A stretch of 64,000 nt of DNA from contig CAZDIA010000007.1 in NCBI GenBank assembly GCA_964505385.1, positions 36,452 to 100,451 of the forward strand, given 5' to 3'. The notes under the pieces are model-generated. The model was not told the origin of the DNA. It ran no database searches and worked only from the letters and a program-made list of their open reading frames with translations. The translations under genes were made by a program, and so were the position numbers. This stretch comes from SLJN01 sp964505385 (lineage in GTDB: Bacteria > Bacteroidota > Rhodothermia > Balneolales > Natronogracilivirgulaceae). This document shows positions 27,716 to 36,814 of the stretch, in pieces (position 1 is the first letter of the stretch; every line of letters begins with the position of its first letter).

Positions 27716-29005
27716 TCATGGTTTACCAAGTAATTTAAACATAGCCTTTTTGTAATCTTCCACCCCGGGTTGATCAAACGGGTTTTGGCTTAGATTATAC
27801 ACAAACACAGCAGTTGCCAGTTCCAGCAGGTAAATCATCCGTCCGACAGCAACCTCATTCAACTGATTCAGTTCAATCGTGAATATCGGCACCTGCCCTT
27901 TTTCATGAGCCTCATGAGTACCAAGAAAAGCCTGTCTGTTAATTTCATGTAATGTTTTACCGGCCAGATAATTGAGCCCGTCAAAATCTTCCGGCTCCCG
28001 CTCTACTGAAAGATTACTTAATGGCTGTTTCACCGTCAAAAAAGTCTCCATCATTATGCGGCGCCCGTCCTGCATCATCTGCCCGAGGCTGTGCAGATCG
28101 GTAGTATAATTTAATACAGTCGGAAAAATTCCTTCACCGCCCTTACCTTCGCTTTCACCATACAATTGCTGGATCCATCCTCCGAAGCTGCTAAGGGCCG
28201 GTTCCATAGTTGCCAAGGCATCTATATAATAGCCTTTTTTATATAGCGCATGCCTGACCGCGGCATAATTTAAAATTTCTGAGGGCTCTTTATTGGTGTC
28301 GTTGTATGCATCTACAGCGCCGTAAAACAGGCTTTGAATATCAACACCTGCCACGGCAATTGGCAGCAGACCAACCGGCGTAAGCACCGAAAACCGCCCG
28401 CCTACATCATCCGGTATGATGAATTTGGGATAGCCGTACGCATCAATAACTTTATTCAGCGCGCCACCTGTCTCACCGGTTGTGCAAATTATTCGCCTGG
28501 ATGCATCATCTCCATAAGTTTTGTGCATCCAGTCACGAAGCAGGCGAAAGGCGATAGCCGGTTCAGTAGTGGACCCGGATTTGGAAATCACATTTACGTA
28601 AACACTTTTGGGGCGTCCGTCCGGCTTTGGTGTATTAAGGTAATTGATAAGCTGCTCGTGATAAACACCGCTTATGTGATGACCCGCATAGATGATTTCC
28701 GGGCTGCTTTCCGAAAACGGAGGTACTAGAGCATCTATAACCGCACGAGCTCCAAGGTATGAGCCGCCAATTCCGCAAACTATAAATACATCGGCTTCAT
28801 CTCTTACTTGTCTTGCTGTTCGATCAAGTTTCTCAATCAAAGCATCATCCGGCCGGTCCAGAAGATCCATCCAGCCTCTCCATTCGGCACCAGGGCCGGT
28901 TCCATCTTTTAGTGACCGAAGTGACTCTTCAGACCGGCTGTGTTCATTATCAAGCGTACCACTATCACTAAATGTCGCAGCTGACTCAGTGCTGATCGTT
29001 ACCAT
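27716..29005 (-). CDS. pgi: Glucose-6-phosphate isomerase
   Basis: PGI interconverts glucose-6-phosphate and fructose-6-phosphate. At 429 residues it is the short bacterial form (Bacillus-like). Motifs are CGIGGSYLGARAVI, a phosphate-binding SKSGSTTEPA, the catalytic region QLYGESEGKGGEG and a His in THEAHEKGQ. It is 3 bp after pfkA, so consecutive steps of glycolysis are encoded side by side. Confidence 0.93.
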   Translation of the reverse strand: MVTISTESAATFSDSGTLDNEHSRSEESLRSLKDGTGPGAEWRGWMDLLDRPDDALIEKLDRTARQVRDEADVFIVCGIGGSYLGARAVIDALVPPFSESSPEIIYAGHHISGVYHEQLINYLNTPKPDGRPKSVYVNVISKSGSTTEPAIAFRLLRDWMHKTYGDDASRRIICTTGETGGALNKVIDAYGYPKFIIPDDVGGRFSVLTPVGLLPIAVAGVDIQSLFYGAVDAYNDTNKEPSEILNYAAVRHALYKKGYYIDALATMEPALSSFGGWIQQLYGESEGKGGEGIFPTVLNYTTDLHSLGQMMQDGRRIMMETFLTVKQPLSNLSVEREPEDFDGLNYLAGKTLHEINRQAFLGTHEAHEKGQVPIFTIELNQLNEVAVGRMIYLLELATAVFVYNLSQNPFDQPGVEDYKKAMFKLLGKP

Positions 29006-29008
29006 ATA

Positions 29009-29986
29009 TCAACTCAGTGTTTTTGAAAGTTCAAGTAACTCGTAGTTGATCAATTTTTGCTTCGACCAGGTATTGCGTAACGGAGATATTTTTATTTCAC
29101 CATTTACAATGCCGACCATAACAATTGTATGACCATCCATGAGAGCCTGAACTGCTGCTGCACCTAATCTGCTGGATAATACGCGGTCCCTGGCTGTAGG
29201 GGTTCCACCTCGCTGGATATGACCGAGGATACATACTTTCATATCGTATTTGCCAAAATCCGGTTTCAACTGGTCGGCAAGTTTGATCGCACCTCCGGTC
29301 TCATCACCTTCAGCTACAACCACCAGGCTGCTACGCTTTTGTGCCTTAAAGACATCACTTAGCGATGATTTAACTTCATTCAGGCGGGTCAACGATTCGG
29401 GAAGTAAAATCAACTCGGCTCCCGCCGCAATTCCGGTTTCCAAAGCTATAAACCCGGCTTCTCTTCCCATCACTTCGACAAGAAACAACCGTTCATGTGC
29501 ATCCGCGGTATCCCTGATCTTATCAATTGCCTCCATAGCCGTGTTCAATCCAGTATCGTATCCGATCGTCTCATCTGTTCCTGACAGATCATTATCGATA
29601 GTGCCGGGTATGCCGATTACCGGTATATCATGTTCTTGATTAAAAAGTGTCGCACCTCTAAAAGTACCGTCGCCACCAATAGCGACAAGTGCGTCGATAT
29701 TCTGATTCCGGATATTTTCAGCGGCTTTGGCTCTGCCCTCTTCCGTCTCAAACTCTTTTGATCGTGCAGATTTTAATATCGTTCCACCTTGTTGAATGAC
29801 ATTTGATACCGAAGTTCCGTCCATCTCAACAAAGTCCTTGTTGATCATGCCATGATAGCCTTGGCGAATACCTATCACATTTACATCGAAGTGCCTTGCC
29901 GCCCGAACAACCGCCCGGACAGCCGCATTCATGCCCGGTGAATCGCCACCGCTGGTATATACACCTATTGTTTTAATAGTATTCAA
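29009..29986 (-). CDS. pfkA: ATP-dependent 6-phosphofructokinase
   Basis: PfkA phosphorylates fructose-6-phosphate. The 325-residue protein has YTSGGDSPGMNAAVR, the nucleotide loop AIGGDGTFRGA, the catalytic GIPGTIDNDLSGTD and MGREAGFIAL. Gly after GGD and the GTIDND form mark it as ATP-dependent, because pyrophosphate-dependent enzymes have GGDD and KTIDND. It is the first gene of the 13-gene minus-strand cluster, so the cluster's main promoter should lie in 29,987-30,230. Confidence 0.94.
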   Translation of the reverse strand: MNTIKTIGVYTSGGDSPGMNAAVRAVVRAARHFDVNVIGIRQGYHGMINKDFVEMDGTSVSNVIQQGGTILKSARSKEFETEEGRAKAAENIRNQNIDALVAIGGDGTFRGATLFNQEHDIPVIGIPGTIDNDLSGTDETIGYDTGLNTAMEAIDKIRDTADAHERLFLVEVMGREAGFIALETGIAAGAELILLPESLTRLNEVKSSLSDVFKAQKRSSLVVVAEGDETGGAIKLADQLKPDFGKYDMKVCILGHIQRGGTPTARDRVLSSRLGAAAVQALMDGHTIVMVGIVNGEIKISPLRNTWSKQKLINYELLELSKTLS

Positions 29987-30291
29987 AACTTTCCCTTAAA
30001 TATTTTTTTGGTCAATAGAAAATAGCACTGTTAAACTAAGCAGGCATCCTGCCATGTGCAACTTGAACAATTAATAATGCGTTAAGTAATCAAAATAGTA
30101 TTCTCGGCTCTTTATAAGGCAAAAGATACGTATGGCGTACAGTATGTAGTTGCAGGTCTCTTCAATGTGACTTTTCACCATTACCTGTGGGGGAATTTCT
30201 GTATTCCATGTTATTATAGAAGAATATTCATATTTTTGGCTGAGTATACTCCAACGCATGCATTGCAAGCGCATCTATTGATTTCATTTTC
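29987..30291. other. Divergent intergenic region, pfkA / polyprenyl synthase
   Basis: This 305-bp A/T-rich space must hold promoters for the minus-strand cluster and for the polyprenyl synthase. I see one -7-like element (TATTTTTG at 30231) and a short GCAGG-cat-CCTGC hairpin near 30041-30053. No coding sequence or RNA gene is evident. Confidence 0.5.
30231..30238 (+). promoter_or_regulatory. Bacteroidota-type -7 promoter element
   Basis: TATTTTTG matches TAnnTTTG and lies 53 bp before the polyprenyl synthase start. The -33 element is not clear. Confidence 0.4.
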
Positions 30292-31326
30292 ATGATTGAA
30301 ACCGAAACGGTTAATAAAACAGATTCCACAGATAATTCCGAGCAGCGTCTGGCCAAAAAGTCACTCGCCGAAATCCGCAAACCTATATACGGCAATCTGG
30401 GGACGTTTAACAAATTTTTTAAAGATTCTCTTCGCACAGATGTTTTCCTGTTGAATCAGGTGTTGTCTTATATGTTGGTTACCAGGGGCAAACAAATGCG
30501 CCCTATGCTTGTTTTCCTGTCCGCAAGGATATTCGGCGATATAAATGACCGGAGCTACACAGCTGCCACTATGGTTGAACTGCTTCATTCGGCAACTTTG
30601 ATTCACGACGACGTAGTTGACAATGCTGACAGACGGCGAGGCTTTTTCAGTATTAATAAGCTTTGGAAAAGTAAAGTAAGTGTACTGCTGGGTGATTTTC
30701 TGTTATCAAAAGGATTGCTCGTGGCTCTGGACAATGACGAATTTGAGCTTTTGAAAGTCTTATCAACAGCAGTCAAAAAGATGAGTGAAGGAGAGCTTAG
30801 ACAGCTTAAGGCGACTAAGCTACTTAATATGAATGAGGAAAAGTATCTGCAGATCATCTCGGAAAAAACAGCGAGCCTGCTTGCGGCCTGTACCGAATGT
30901 GGTGCCATCAGTACTACCGATGATCCTGAAGCCCGGAAGCTTATGCGGGATATCGGAATTAATATGGGAATTGCATTTCAGATCCGTGATGACCTGTTTG
31001 ATTATGAACAAACCAATTCCGATAAATCAAAGGGTAATGACATTATCGAGCGTAAAATTACGCTGCCATTGATAGCCGCCCTCGATCGCTCCGGCTATTT
31101 CGAACGCAGAAGCATTAAACAGAAATTTCGCAAAAAGTCCAAAAGCAAAGAACAGATCAGTGAGATTATCCGGTTCGTTAAGGAAAAGGACGGCGTAAGT
31201 TACGCTAGGGCAAAAATGCAGAATTATGCCGATACCGCCATAGAGCTGCTTCATCAACTTCCTGAAAATGAACCGCGGCATGATCTGGAAGATTTTATCA
31301 GGTTTGTAATGACCCGAACCAAATAA
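30292..31326 (+). CDS. Polyprenyl diphosphate synthase
   Basis: A trans-prenyltransferase making the long isoprenoid chain for quinones (octa- or heptaprenyl type). The 344-residue protein has the first aspartate motif DDVVDNADRRRG, preceded by TLIHDD, and the second, FQIRDDLFDYE, plus the usual GKQMRPMLVFLSARIFG. Product length is set by residues before the first motif (VELLHSATL) and cannot be fixed by eye. It begins a plus-strand group with a NYN-domain protein, an LpxH-like enzyme and PBP1A. Confidence 0.9.
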   Translation: MIETETVNKTDSTDNSEQRLAKKSLAEIRKPIYGNLGTFNKFFKDSLRTDVFLLNQVLSYMLVTRGKQMRPMLVFLSARIFGDINDRSYTAATMVELLHSATLIHDDVVDNADRRRGFFSINKLWKSKVSVLLGDFLLSKGLLVALDNDEFELLKVLSTAVKKMSEGELRQLKATKLLNMNEEKYLQIISEKTASLLAACTECGAISTTDDPEARKLMRDIGINMGIAFQIRDDLFDYEQTNSDKSKGNDIIERKITLPLIAALDRSGYFERRSIKQKFRKKSKSKEQISEIIRFVKEKDGVSYARAKMQNYADTAIELLHQLPENEPRHDLEDFIRFVMTRTK

Positions 31327-31331
31327 CACCT

Positions 31332-31817
31332 ATGCGCAGGCACTGGCTGATAGATGCTCACAATTTAATGCATAAACTGCCACATGCCGGTGAAGCTTAC
31401 AGCAGAAACCGGCTTGAAGGTATTACTGTGGTTTTACAGTATGTTGATCAGTTTTGCCGTAAGCATAATCGCCATGCCTACCTGGTATTTGATGGCCACC
31501 CGATCCACTTGCCTGATAAACCGGAGACCTGTCAGTTTAAATTCAGCGGGAATAAACCAGCGGATTTGGTGATTCGAAATATTCTCAGAAAGAAAGCATC
31601 CCATAACCGTTGGACAGTGGTTTCCGATGACCGGGAAGTGCAGCGTTATGCCCGTCAGGCAGGATGCGAAGTAACAACAGCAACGCAGATTACTGAGGAT
31701 CGTTCATCAAAATTCGATCACTATTCCGAAAATAAACCTGTTCCCGGCGAGGACCCCGGAGTTCAGCTAAGCGATGAAGAAGTTGAAGAGTGGAAAGATA
31801 TTTTCGGAATTGACTGA
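31332..31817 (+). CDS. YacP/Rae1-like NYN-domain protein
   Basis: The 161-residue protein begins with HWLIDAHNLMHKL, where Asp9 opens the acidic site of NYN/PIN-like nucleases. It continues with AYLVFDGHP and WTVVSDDREVQRYARQAG, the other acidic positions of the YacP-type NYN fold. In Firmicutes the relative Rae1 is a ribosome-associated endoribonuclease. A nuclease role is plausible here but unproven. It starts 5 bp after the polyprenyl synthase, and the next gene overlaps its 3' end. Confidence 0.72.
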   Translation: MRRHWLIDAHNLMHKLPHAGEAYSRNRLEGITVVLQYVDQFCRKHNRHAYLVFDGHPIHLPDKPETCQFKFSGNKPADLVIRNILRKKASHNRWTVVSDDREVQRYARQAGCEVTTATQITEDRSSKFDHYSENKPVPGEDPGVQLSDEEVEEWKDIFGID

Positions 31818-32619
31818 TACTGTTTCTCAAACAATCAACCAGCCGCAGTATGATTATCGCGCCCTATTGATTGCGGACGTCCACCTTGGTGGATTTGATG
31901 AAACTACCAACCGGAAAATTGAGCAGGATTTTGTAGATCTGATGGACTACTGCAAACATCACTGTAATAAACTTGTAATTTTAGGTGATCTGTTTGATTA
32001 TTGGATGGAATATCCCGGGTCCCGCCCTGATATCGCCAATGATGCCGTATCTGCCATTATCAATCTTGCGGAATCCGGGTTTCCGGTACTCTACATCACC
32101 GGCAATCACGACAACTGGATGCGCTCATTTTTTCGCGATTACGGAGTTGATATCGAACACGAATACCGTATGGTCATATGGGATGATCACCGTGTATTAT
32201 TAACACACGGTGATGGTATCGCTTCATCTAAGTGGAATCTGCCCAGGCCCATCATCCATCGGTTTTTGCGAAATGACTATTTTGTATGGCTATATCAACG
32301 TATATTGCCGGAGAAAACCGGATTAAAATTGATGAAAGGGTTTTCAAAAGTCAGTAGCGTAAGGCCTTTAACCTCAAACAGGCAGAAACTGGATGAATGG
32401 TGCCGGAGTTTGCTTCTGCAAGACCTGGCCGATACCGTCATTTGCGGGCATCATCATGAAGTCAGGGATGAAATGATCAATGAAAAACGTTATCTGAATA
32501 CAGGCAACTTTTTCAGAGATAGAAACCTGATTTTGTATGCCAATAAAGAGTTTCATTCCGTTATGTGGGATGGAAGTAAAGGTCAATTACAAGTAACTCA
32601 TTCTGCTGGAAATCCTTAA
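31774..32619 (+). CDS. UDP-2,3-diacylglucosamine diphosphatase-like metallophosphoesterase
   Basis: LpxH-type enzymes cleave UDP-2,3-diacylglucosamine in lipid A synthesis. All calcineurin-fold metal motifs are present: ADVHLGG, GDLFDYW, GNHDNW, LTHGDG and GHHHE. LpxH-like spacing and NDYFVWLYQ support the family. The ATG at 31774 overlaps the NYN gene by 44 bp. A TTG at 31810, overlapping its stop by 8 bp, is an alternative start that trims 12 residues with no family homology. The neighbours (polyprenyl synthase, PBP1A) fit an envelope role. Confidence 0.82.
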   Translation: MKKLKSGKIFSELTDTVSQTINQPQYDYRALLIADVHLGGFDETTNRKIEQDFVDLMDYCKHHCNKLVILGDLFDYWMEYPGSRPDIANDAVSAIINLAESGFPVLYITGNHDNWMRSFFRDYGVDIEHEYRMVIWDDHRVLLTHGDGIASSKWNLPRPIIHRFLRNDYFVWLYQRILPEKTGLKLMKGFSKVSSVRPLTSNRQKLDEWCRSLLLQDLADTVICGHHHEVRDEMINEKRYLNTGNFFRDRNLILYANKEFHSVMWDGSKGQLQVTHSAGNP

Positions 32620-32660
32620 TTAGTACCACTTTGAGTTTTCTAACAGACATTAATTAGGTC

Positions 32661-35168
32661 ATGAGCCAGGACAACAACAAAGAAGATTTAGAACGCTATT
32701 TCAGTGACCCCGAATACCGGCGTCAACAGGCGAAGATAAGAAAAGAAGCTGCAAAATCCGGCACTATTAGTAACGACCCGGGTGCAGGTTCATCTTCTGC
32801 AAAGCCGGCATTTTCGCAACATGAGAGTTCTGAAAGTTCTTCAGAATCATCTGATGCAGGTTCTACAGGAACTGCCGGACCGACAAATTCTGGTTCAGCG
32901 GGTTCAGGAGGTGGTTCTGCACGCGATAACGGCAACGGTCCTCCTTTGGGCTCTTCAGGGTCCGGATGGCGTTTTTTTGATTTCAGCGGTGGATTGACTT
33001 GGGCAAATTTACTAAAAGGAACCGCGATTGTATTTCTTGTTCTGCTAATCGCCGGCGGCAGTTTTTTCGTCTATCTGTTACAAGGGTTGCCCTCTTTGGA
33101 GGAACTTGAAAATCCGAGAACAGATATGGCCTCTTTTGTAAAAAGCCGTGATGGAGAAATTCTTGATAAGTATTTTACTGAAAATCGCACTGCCGTCCGT
33201 TATGATGATATTTCCTCCCATGTAATTGATGCGCTGGTTGCAACAGAAGATCATCGCTACTATGGCCATTGGGGAATGGATATGTATCGTACCCTCGCTA
33301 TTCCATACCACATCATGAGAGGAGATCCGCAAGGTGGTTCGACGATATCCCAGCAGCTTGCACGAAATCTTTACCGGCAGATCGGCCGTGAAGTAAGTGT
33401 GCGCAGAAAGCTTCGCGAAATCCTTACGGCAATTCAGGTCGAGCGGAATTATACCAAAAAAGAAATCATTGAGATGTATCTGAATACTGTAGAATTCAGT
33501 AACAGCGCTTTCGGTATTGAGACTGCCGCTCTGACTCACTTTGACAAGCCTGCCAGCGACCTCAATGTACTTGAAGCCGCAACCTTGATTGGTTCTCTTA
33601 AAGCGGTCTCTTTATATAATCCGCGGAGGAACCCGGAACGTGCGCAAATGCGCCGTAATGTGGTGCTTTCCCAAATGGCTAAGCACGGTTTTATTGAGCA
33701 CGAAGAACTTGTGGCCCTACGTGATGAACCAATAGACCTGGAGTTTAATCCACCGTTTCGCGAGGGGCAGCAAACTCGATATTTCGGGGAATATGTGCGC
33801 CAACAAATCCAGGAATGGGCGCAGGATAACGGCTATGACTTATACCGGGACGGATTGGTAATTCACACTACTATTGATTCCCGTATGCAGCGGTATGCTC
33901 AGCTTGCTCTTCAGGAGCAGGTGGTTCAGGTACAGGAAAACTTTGAATCATCATGGACCTCCAGCGGAAGTGATGACTATATGGATATCTTCTGGGATGA
34001 TTTTCCCCGCTTTTTGGATAGTTTTATCCGCGAAACCGAAGATTTTCGCGAAAAAGTGGCTGAAGGATACTCTCCTGATGATGCATTAGAAGAGCTTAAG
34101 CGGGATGAAGCCTTTGTTGATTCGGTTAAAAAAGCCCGAACACGCATCGAAGGCGGGTTTGTCGGTATAGATCCCTCATCAGGTGAAGTGCTTGCCTGGG
34201 TTGGCGGAACTGACTACGGTGAAATCCAGCGGGATAACGTATATCAGTCGAGGCGGCAAACCGGATCAACATTTAAACCCTTTGTCTATGCTCTTGCTAT
34301 CGACAACGGCTACCGTCCGCACCACAAGTTTTCGAAATACCCGGTCAGTTTCTTTGATGAAAGCGGCCAGCGATGGAGCCCACGTGACCCTGTAATTGAT
34401 CATCTCGATGATACGGTGCCTCTGCGGGAAGCACTCGCCAGATCTTTGAATAACGTCACGGTACGCCTGTTACCCGAACTTTCCGGCAACCCGGATACTA
34501 ACCGGCTTGAAGATCTATACACCGCCAGCAACCGAATCGCCGACCTTGCCCAGAGCATGGGTATCAACAGGCAGGAGATGATCCGTGAGCCGTCCATTGC
34601 ACTCGGAACTGCTGAATCAAGCCTTCTTGAATTGACTAGTGCTTACGCCACTTTCGCCAATCAAGGGGTGTATATTGAACCAAGAGCAATTAGTCGAATT
34701 GAAGATCAAGACGGAAATATTCTTGCAGAATTCCATAATGAACATCAAGAAGAAGTCATCAGTCCGGAAACCGCTTACTATGTTACTGACATGATGCGTG
34801 ATGTGATCCGGCAGGGAACCGGACGCCGATTACTTTGGGCATACGGGCTGGATCAGGACATGGCGGGTAAAACAGGTACTACCAACCGCAGCGCCGACGC
34901 CTGGTTTGTTGGTATGACTCCACAGGTTGTTATGGGATCATGGGTTGGTGGCGAAGACCGAAGAATTCGATTTCCTGAAGGCAGCTCTGTCGGGCAGGGT
35001 TCCCAATCAGCACTTCCAACCGTGGGAAGGTTTATACAATACATGAGAGAAGACGAAAACTCAGGCTGGCTCAAAGAAGCATTCGAACAGCCCCAGGGCA
35101 TGATCATGGAAGTTGAAGATGATGAAGTTATCGAAGAAGAAGATCGCCCGTCCCGGATTACCTGGTGA
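32661..35168 (+). CDS. Class A penicillin-binding protein 1A
   Basis: A bifunctional peptidoglycan synthase of 835 residues. The first 110 residues are a cytoplasmic tail rich in Ser, Gly and Asp. A membrane helix follows (about 117-141). The glycosyltransferase-51 domain has the catalytic Glu196 in ATEDHRYYGHWG and GGSTISQQLARNLY. The transpeptidase domain has STFK (Ser536, Lys539), the SLN motif in ARSLNNV and the KTGT motif in AGKTGTTNRSADAWF. It ends with an acidic tail (EDDEVIEEEDRPS). The gene is 41 bp after the LpxH-like gene. Confidence 0.93.
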   Translation: MSQDNNKEDLERYFSDPEYRRQQAKIRKEAAKSGTISNDPGAGSSSAKPAFSQHESSESSSESSDAGSTGTAGPTNSGSAGSGGGSARDNGNGPPLGSSGSGWRFFDFSGGLTWANLLKGTAIVFLVLLIAGGSFFVYLLQGLPSLEELENPRTDMASFVKSRDGEILDKYFTENRTAVRYDDISSHVIDALVATEDHRYYGHWGMDMYRTLAIPYHIMRGDPQGGSTISQQLARNLYRQIGREVSVRRKLREILTAIQVERNYTKKEIIEMYLNTVEFSNSAFGIETAALTHFDKPASDLNVLEAATLIGSLKAVSLYNPRRNPERAQMRRNVVLSQMAKHGFIEHEELVALRDEPIDLEFNPPFREGQQTRYFGEYVRQQIQEWAQDNGYDLYRDGLVIHTTIDSRMQRYAQLALQEQVVQVQENFESSWTSSGSDDYMDIFWDDFPRFLDSFIRETEDFREKVAEGYSPDDALEELKRDEAFVDSVKKARTRIEGGFVGIDPSSGEVLAWVGGTDYGEIQRDNVYQSRRQTGSTFKPFVYALAIDNGYRPHHKFSKYPVSFFDESGQRWSPRDPVIDHLDDTVPLREALARSLNNVTVRLLPELSGNPDTNRLEDLYTASNRIADLAQSMGINRQEMIREPSIALGTAESSLLELTSAYATFANQGVYIEPRAISRIEDQDGNILAEFHNEHQEEVISPETAYYVTDMMRDVIRQGTGRRLLWAYGLDQDMAGKTGTTNRSADAWFVGMTPQVVMGSWVGGEDRRIRFPEGSSVGQGSQSALPTVGRFIQYMREDENSGWLKEAFEQPQGMIMEVEDDEVIEEEDRPSRITW

Positions 35169-35205
35169 TCTGATTATAAAAATAAAAGCAGTGAGTGAAT
35201 AACCG

Positions 35206-36195
35206 TCAATCTTCAGCTACCCTGAGTACAATCTTACCGGCATTGAGATTGGAATTCATGCGCTGCCTTGCTTTTTCGGCATCACTCCAGTGGTATTCAG
35301 AATCTATAACAGCATACATATCGCCGGACCTGATCAACGGGAAAACCTGTTGATATACTTCTTTTGTAAGTTTTCTTTTATAATCCCGGCTTCGATTCCG
35401 TAAAGTTGATCCCTTCACCGTCAATCTTTTTCGCAGGATTCGGCCGATGGAAAGTTCGCTTTTTGCACCGCCCAATAGTGCAAGCATTACCAGACGCCCA
35501 TCCATTGACAGTACATTAAGATTCTGTTGCCAGTACGGCGCTCCAATGAAATCCAATACCAGATTTACTGAAGATTCTCCCCAGGTTTTGTTTATCACAT
35601 CACCAAAATTCTCCTCTTTATAATTGATTTTCACATCCGCTCCAAGTTTGGAACAAATTTCAAGTTTTTCGGGTGATCCTGCCGTTGTGGCAATGTTTGC
35701 ATCCTTGATTTTTCGGGCAAGCTGAATGGCAGCTGTCCCCACTCCACTCGCTCCGGCATGGATAAGCACGTTTTCATCAGCCTGTAACCTTCCCAGCCAG
35801 AACAGTGCCTGCCAGGCGGTTAAAAATACTTCGGGGATTGCGGCCGCCTCCTTTAGAGATAACGGCGGCTCAACCGGCATAATCATCCGGTTATCGACAA
35901 CGGCATATTCGGCGTATCCGCCACCATCGAGTAAAGCGCACACGGCTTGCCCTGTTTCAACAGAAGTTACATTACTTCCGGTTTCTTTAATTATGCCGGC
36001 CACCTCAAGACCCGGAATATCGCTAACCCCTTCAGGTACCGGGTAGCGCCCTTCCATCTGAAGCAGATCTGCACGATTCATTGCTGTATAATGGACGCGA
36101 ATCAGCACCTGATCGGCATCCGGTTCCGGAACCGGATAATTCTGCAAAATCAATCTCGAATCCTTTCCAGGCTGGGTAACATTAAGAGCTTTCAC
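35206..36195 (-). CDS. NADPH:quinone oxidoreductase (MDR family, PIG3-like)
   Basis: The 329-residue protein is a medium-chain dehydrogenase without the zinc-binding cysteines, like quinone oxidoreductases. It has the N-terminal GroES-like YTAMNRADLLQMEGRYPVP and GLEVAGII, and the nucleotide-binding HAGASGVGTAAIQLAR. These match the PIG3/TP53I3-like subgroup. It probably reduces quinones or enals with NADPH. It is convergent with PBP1A 37 bp away and appears monocistronic. Confidence 0.85.
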   Translation of the reverse strand: MKALNVTQPGKDSRLILQNYPVPEPDADQVLIRVHYTAMNRADLLQMEGRYPVPEGVSDIPGLEVAGIIKETGSNVTSVETGQAVCALLDGGGYAEYAVVDNRMIMPVEPPLSLKEAAAIPEVFLTAWQALFWLGRLQADENVLIHAGASGVGTAAIQLARKIKDANIATTAGSPEKLEICSKLGADVKINYKEENFGDVINKTWGESSVNLVLDFIGAPYWQQNLNVLSMDGRLVMLALLGGAKSELSIGRILRKRLTVKGSTLRNRSRDYKRKLTKEVYQQVFPLIRSGDMYAVIDSEYHWSDAEKARQRMNSNLNAGKIVLRVAED

Positions 36196-36353
36196 GATTT
36201 TTTATTTTCGAGTTAATTGTTTCTTATTGACTATCAGGAACTCCTGATCCAAAAATTACTTCCATAGATTTCCTTTTGCAAACCGAACATGTGTCCTTGA
36301 AAAATTAACGGGACAAACACATAAATTTATTAGTTTTCTGTTGACTTTATTGG

Positions 36354-36361
36354 TATATTTG
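36354..36361 (+). promoter_or_regulatory. Promoter of the RRM gene (Bacteroidota-type -7)
   Basis: TATATTTG matches TAnnTTTG. It would give a 5' untranslated leader of about 105 nt before the RNA-binding-protein start at 36477, a length often seen for cold-inducible RNA-binding genes. A TTGACT at 36341 is too close to act as its -35. Confidence 0.45.
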
Positions 36362-36476
36362 CCACGAATCTGTAGAGGTTTGGCGTGAATTTCGGATAGC
36401 GTGAGGTTAAATCTTTGCTCTCCTGTACACCGCAATCCCTTACAGGAAGCAATTACTCAATTAGACGACTCGATTT

Positions 36477-36737
36477 ATGAATATTTATGTAGGCAATTTG
36501 CCTTATAGTACCAGTGAAGATGACCTTCGTGAAGCTTTCGAAGAATATGGAACAACCGACTCAGTGTCGATTATCAAGGATAAAATGTCCGGAAAATCCC
36601 GTGGGTTCGGGTTTGTTGAAATGTCAAATGACGAAGAAGCGCAATCTGCAATTTCGGAACTTGATGGTGTGGAATTTGACGGACGCAGCCTCACGGTTAA
36701 CGAAGCACGTCCGCGAAAAGAACGGTCTGACAGATAA
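36477..36737 (+). CDS. RNA-binding protein, single RRM domain
   Basis: The 86-residue protein is almost entirely one RNA recognition motif. RNP2 is MNIYVGNLPY and RNP1 is KSRGFGFVEM, with the usual aromatic contacts. A short basic tail (RPRKERSDR) follows. Small RRM proteins of this type in Bacteroidota and cyanobacteria bind single-stranded RNA and are often cold-induced. The gene stands alone between its promoter and a strong intrinsic terminator. Confidence 0.93.
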   Translation: MNIYVGNLPYSTSEDDLREAFEEYGTTDSVSIIKDKMSGKSRGFGFVEMSNDEEAQSAISELDGVEFDGRSLTVNEARPRKERSDR

Positions 36738-36761
36738 TTATCAGCCCCTTTTTGATTTTTT

Positions 36762-36790
36762 AAAAGCCCGGTTTTGCCGGGCTTTTTTTT
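36762..36790 (+). terminator. Intrinsic terminator of the RRM gene
   Basis: GCCCGG (36766-36771) pairs with CCGGGC (36777-36782) around a TTTTG loop, extended by AAAA/TTTT, and is followed by an eight-T run to 36790. It lies 25 bp after the stop. Confidence 0.9.
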
Positions 36791-36814
36791 GATGTAACTA
36801 CTGCTGTTTATTTT

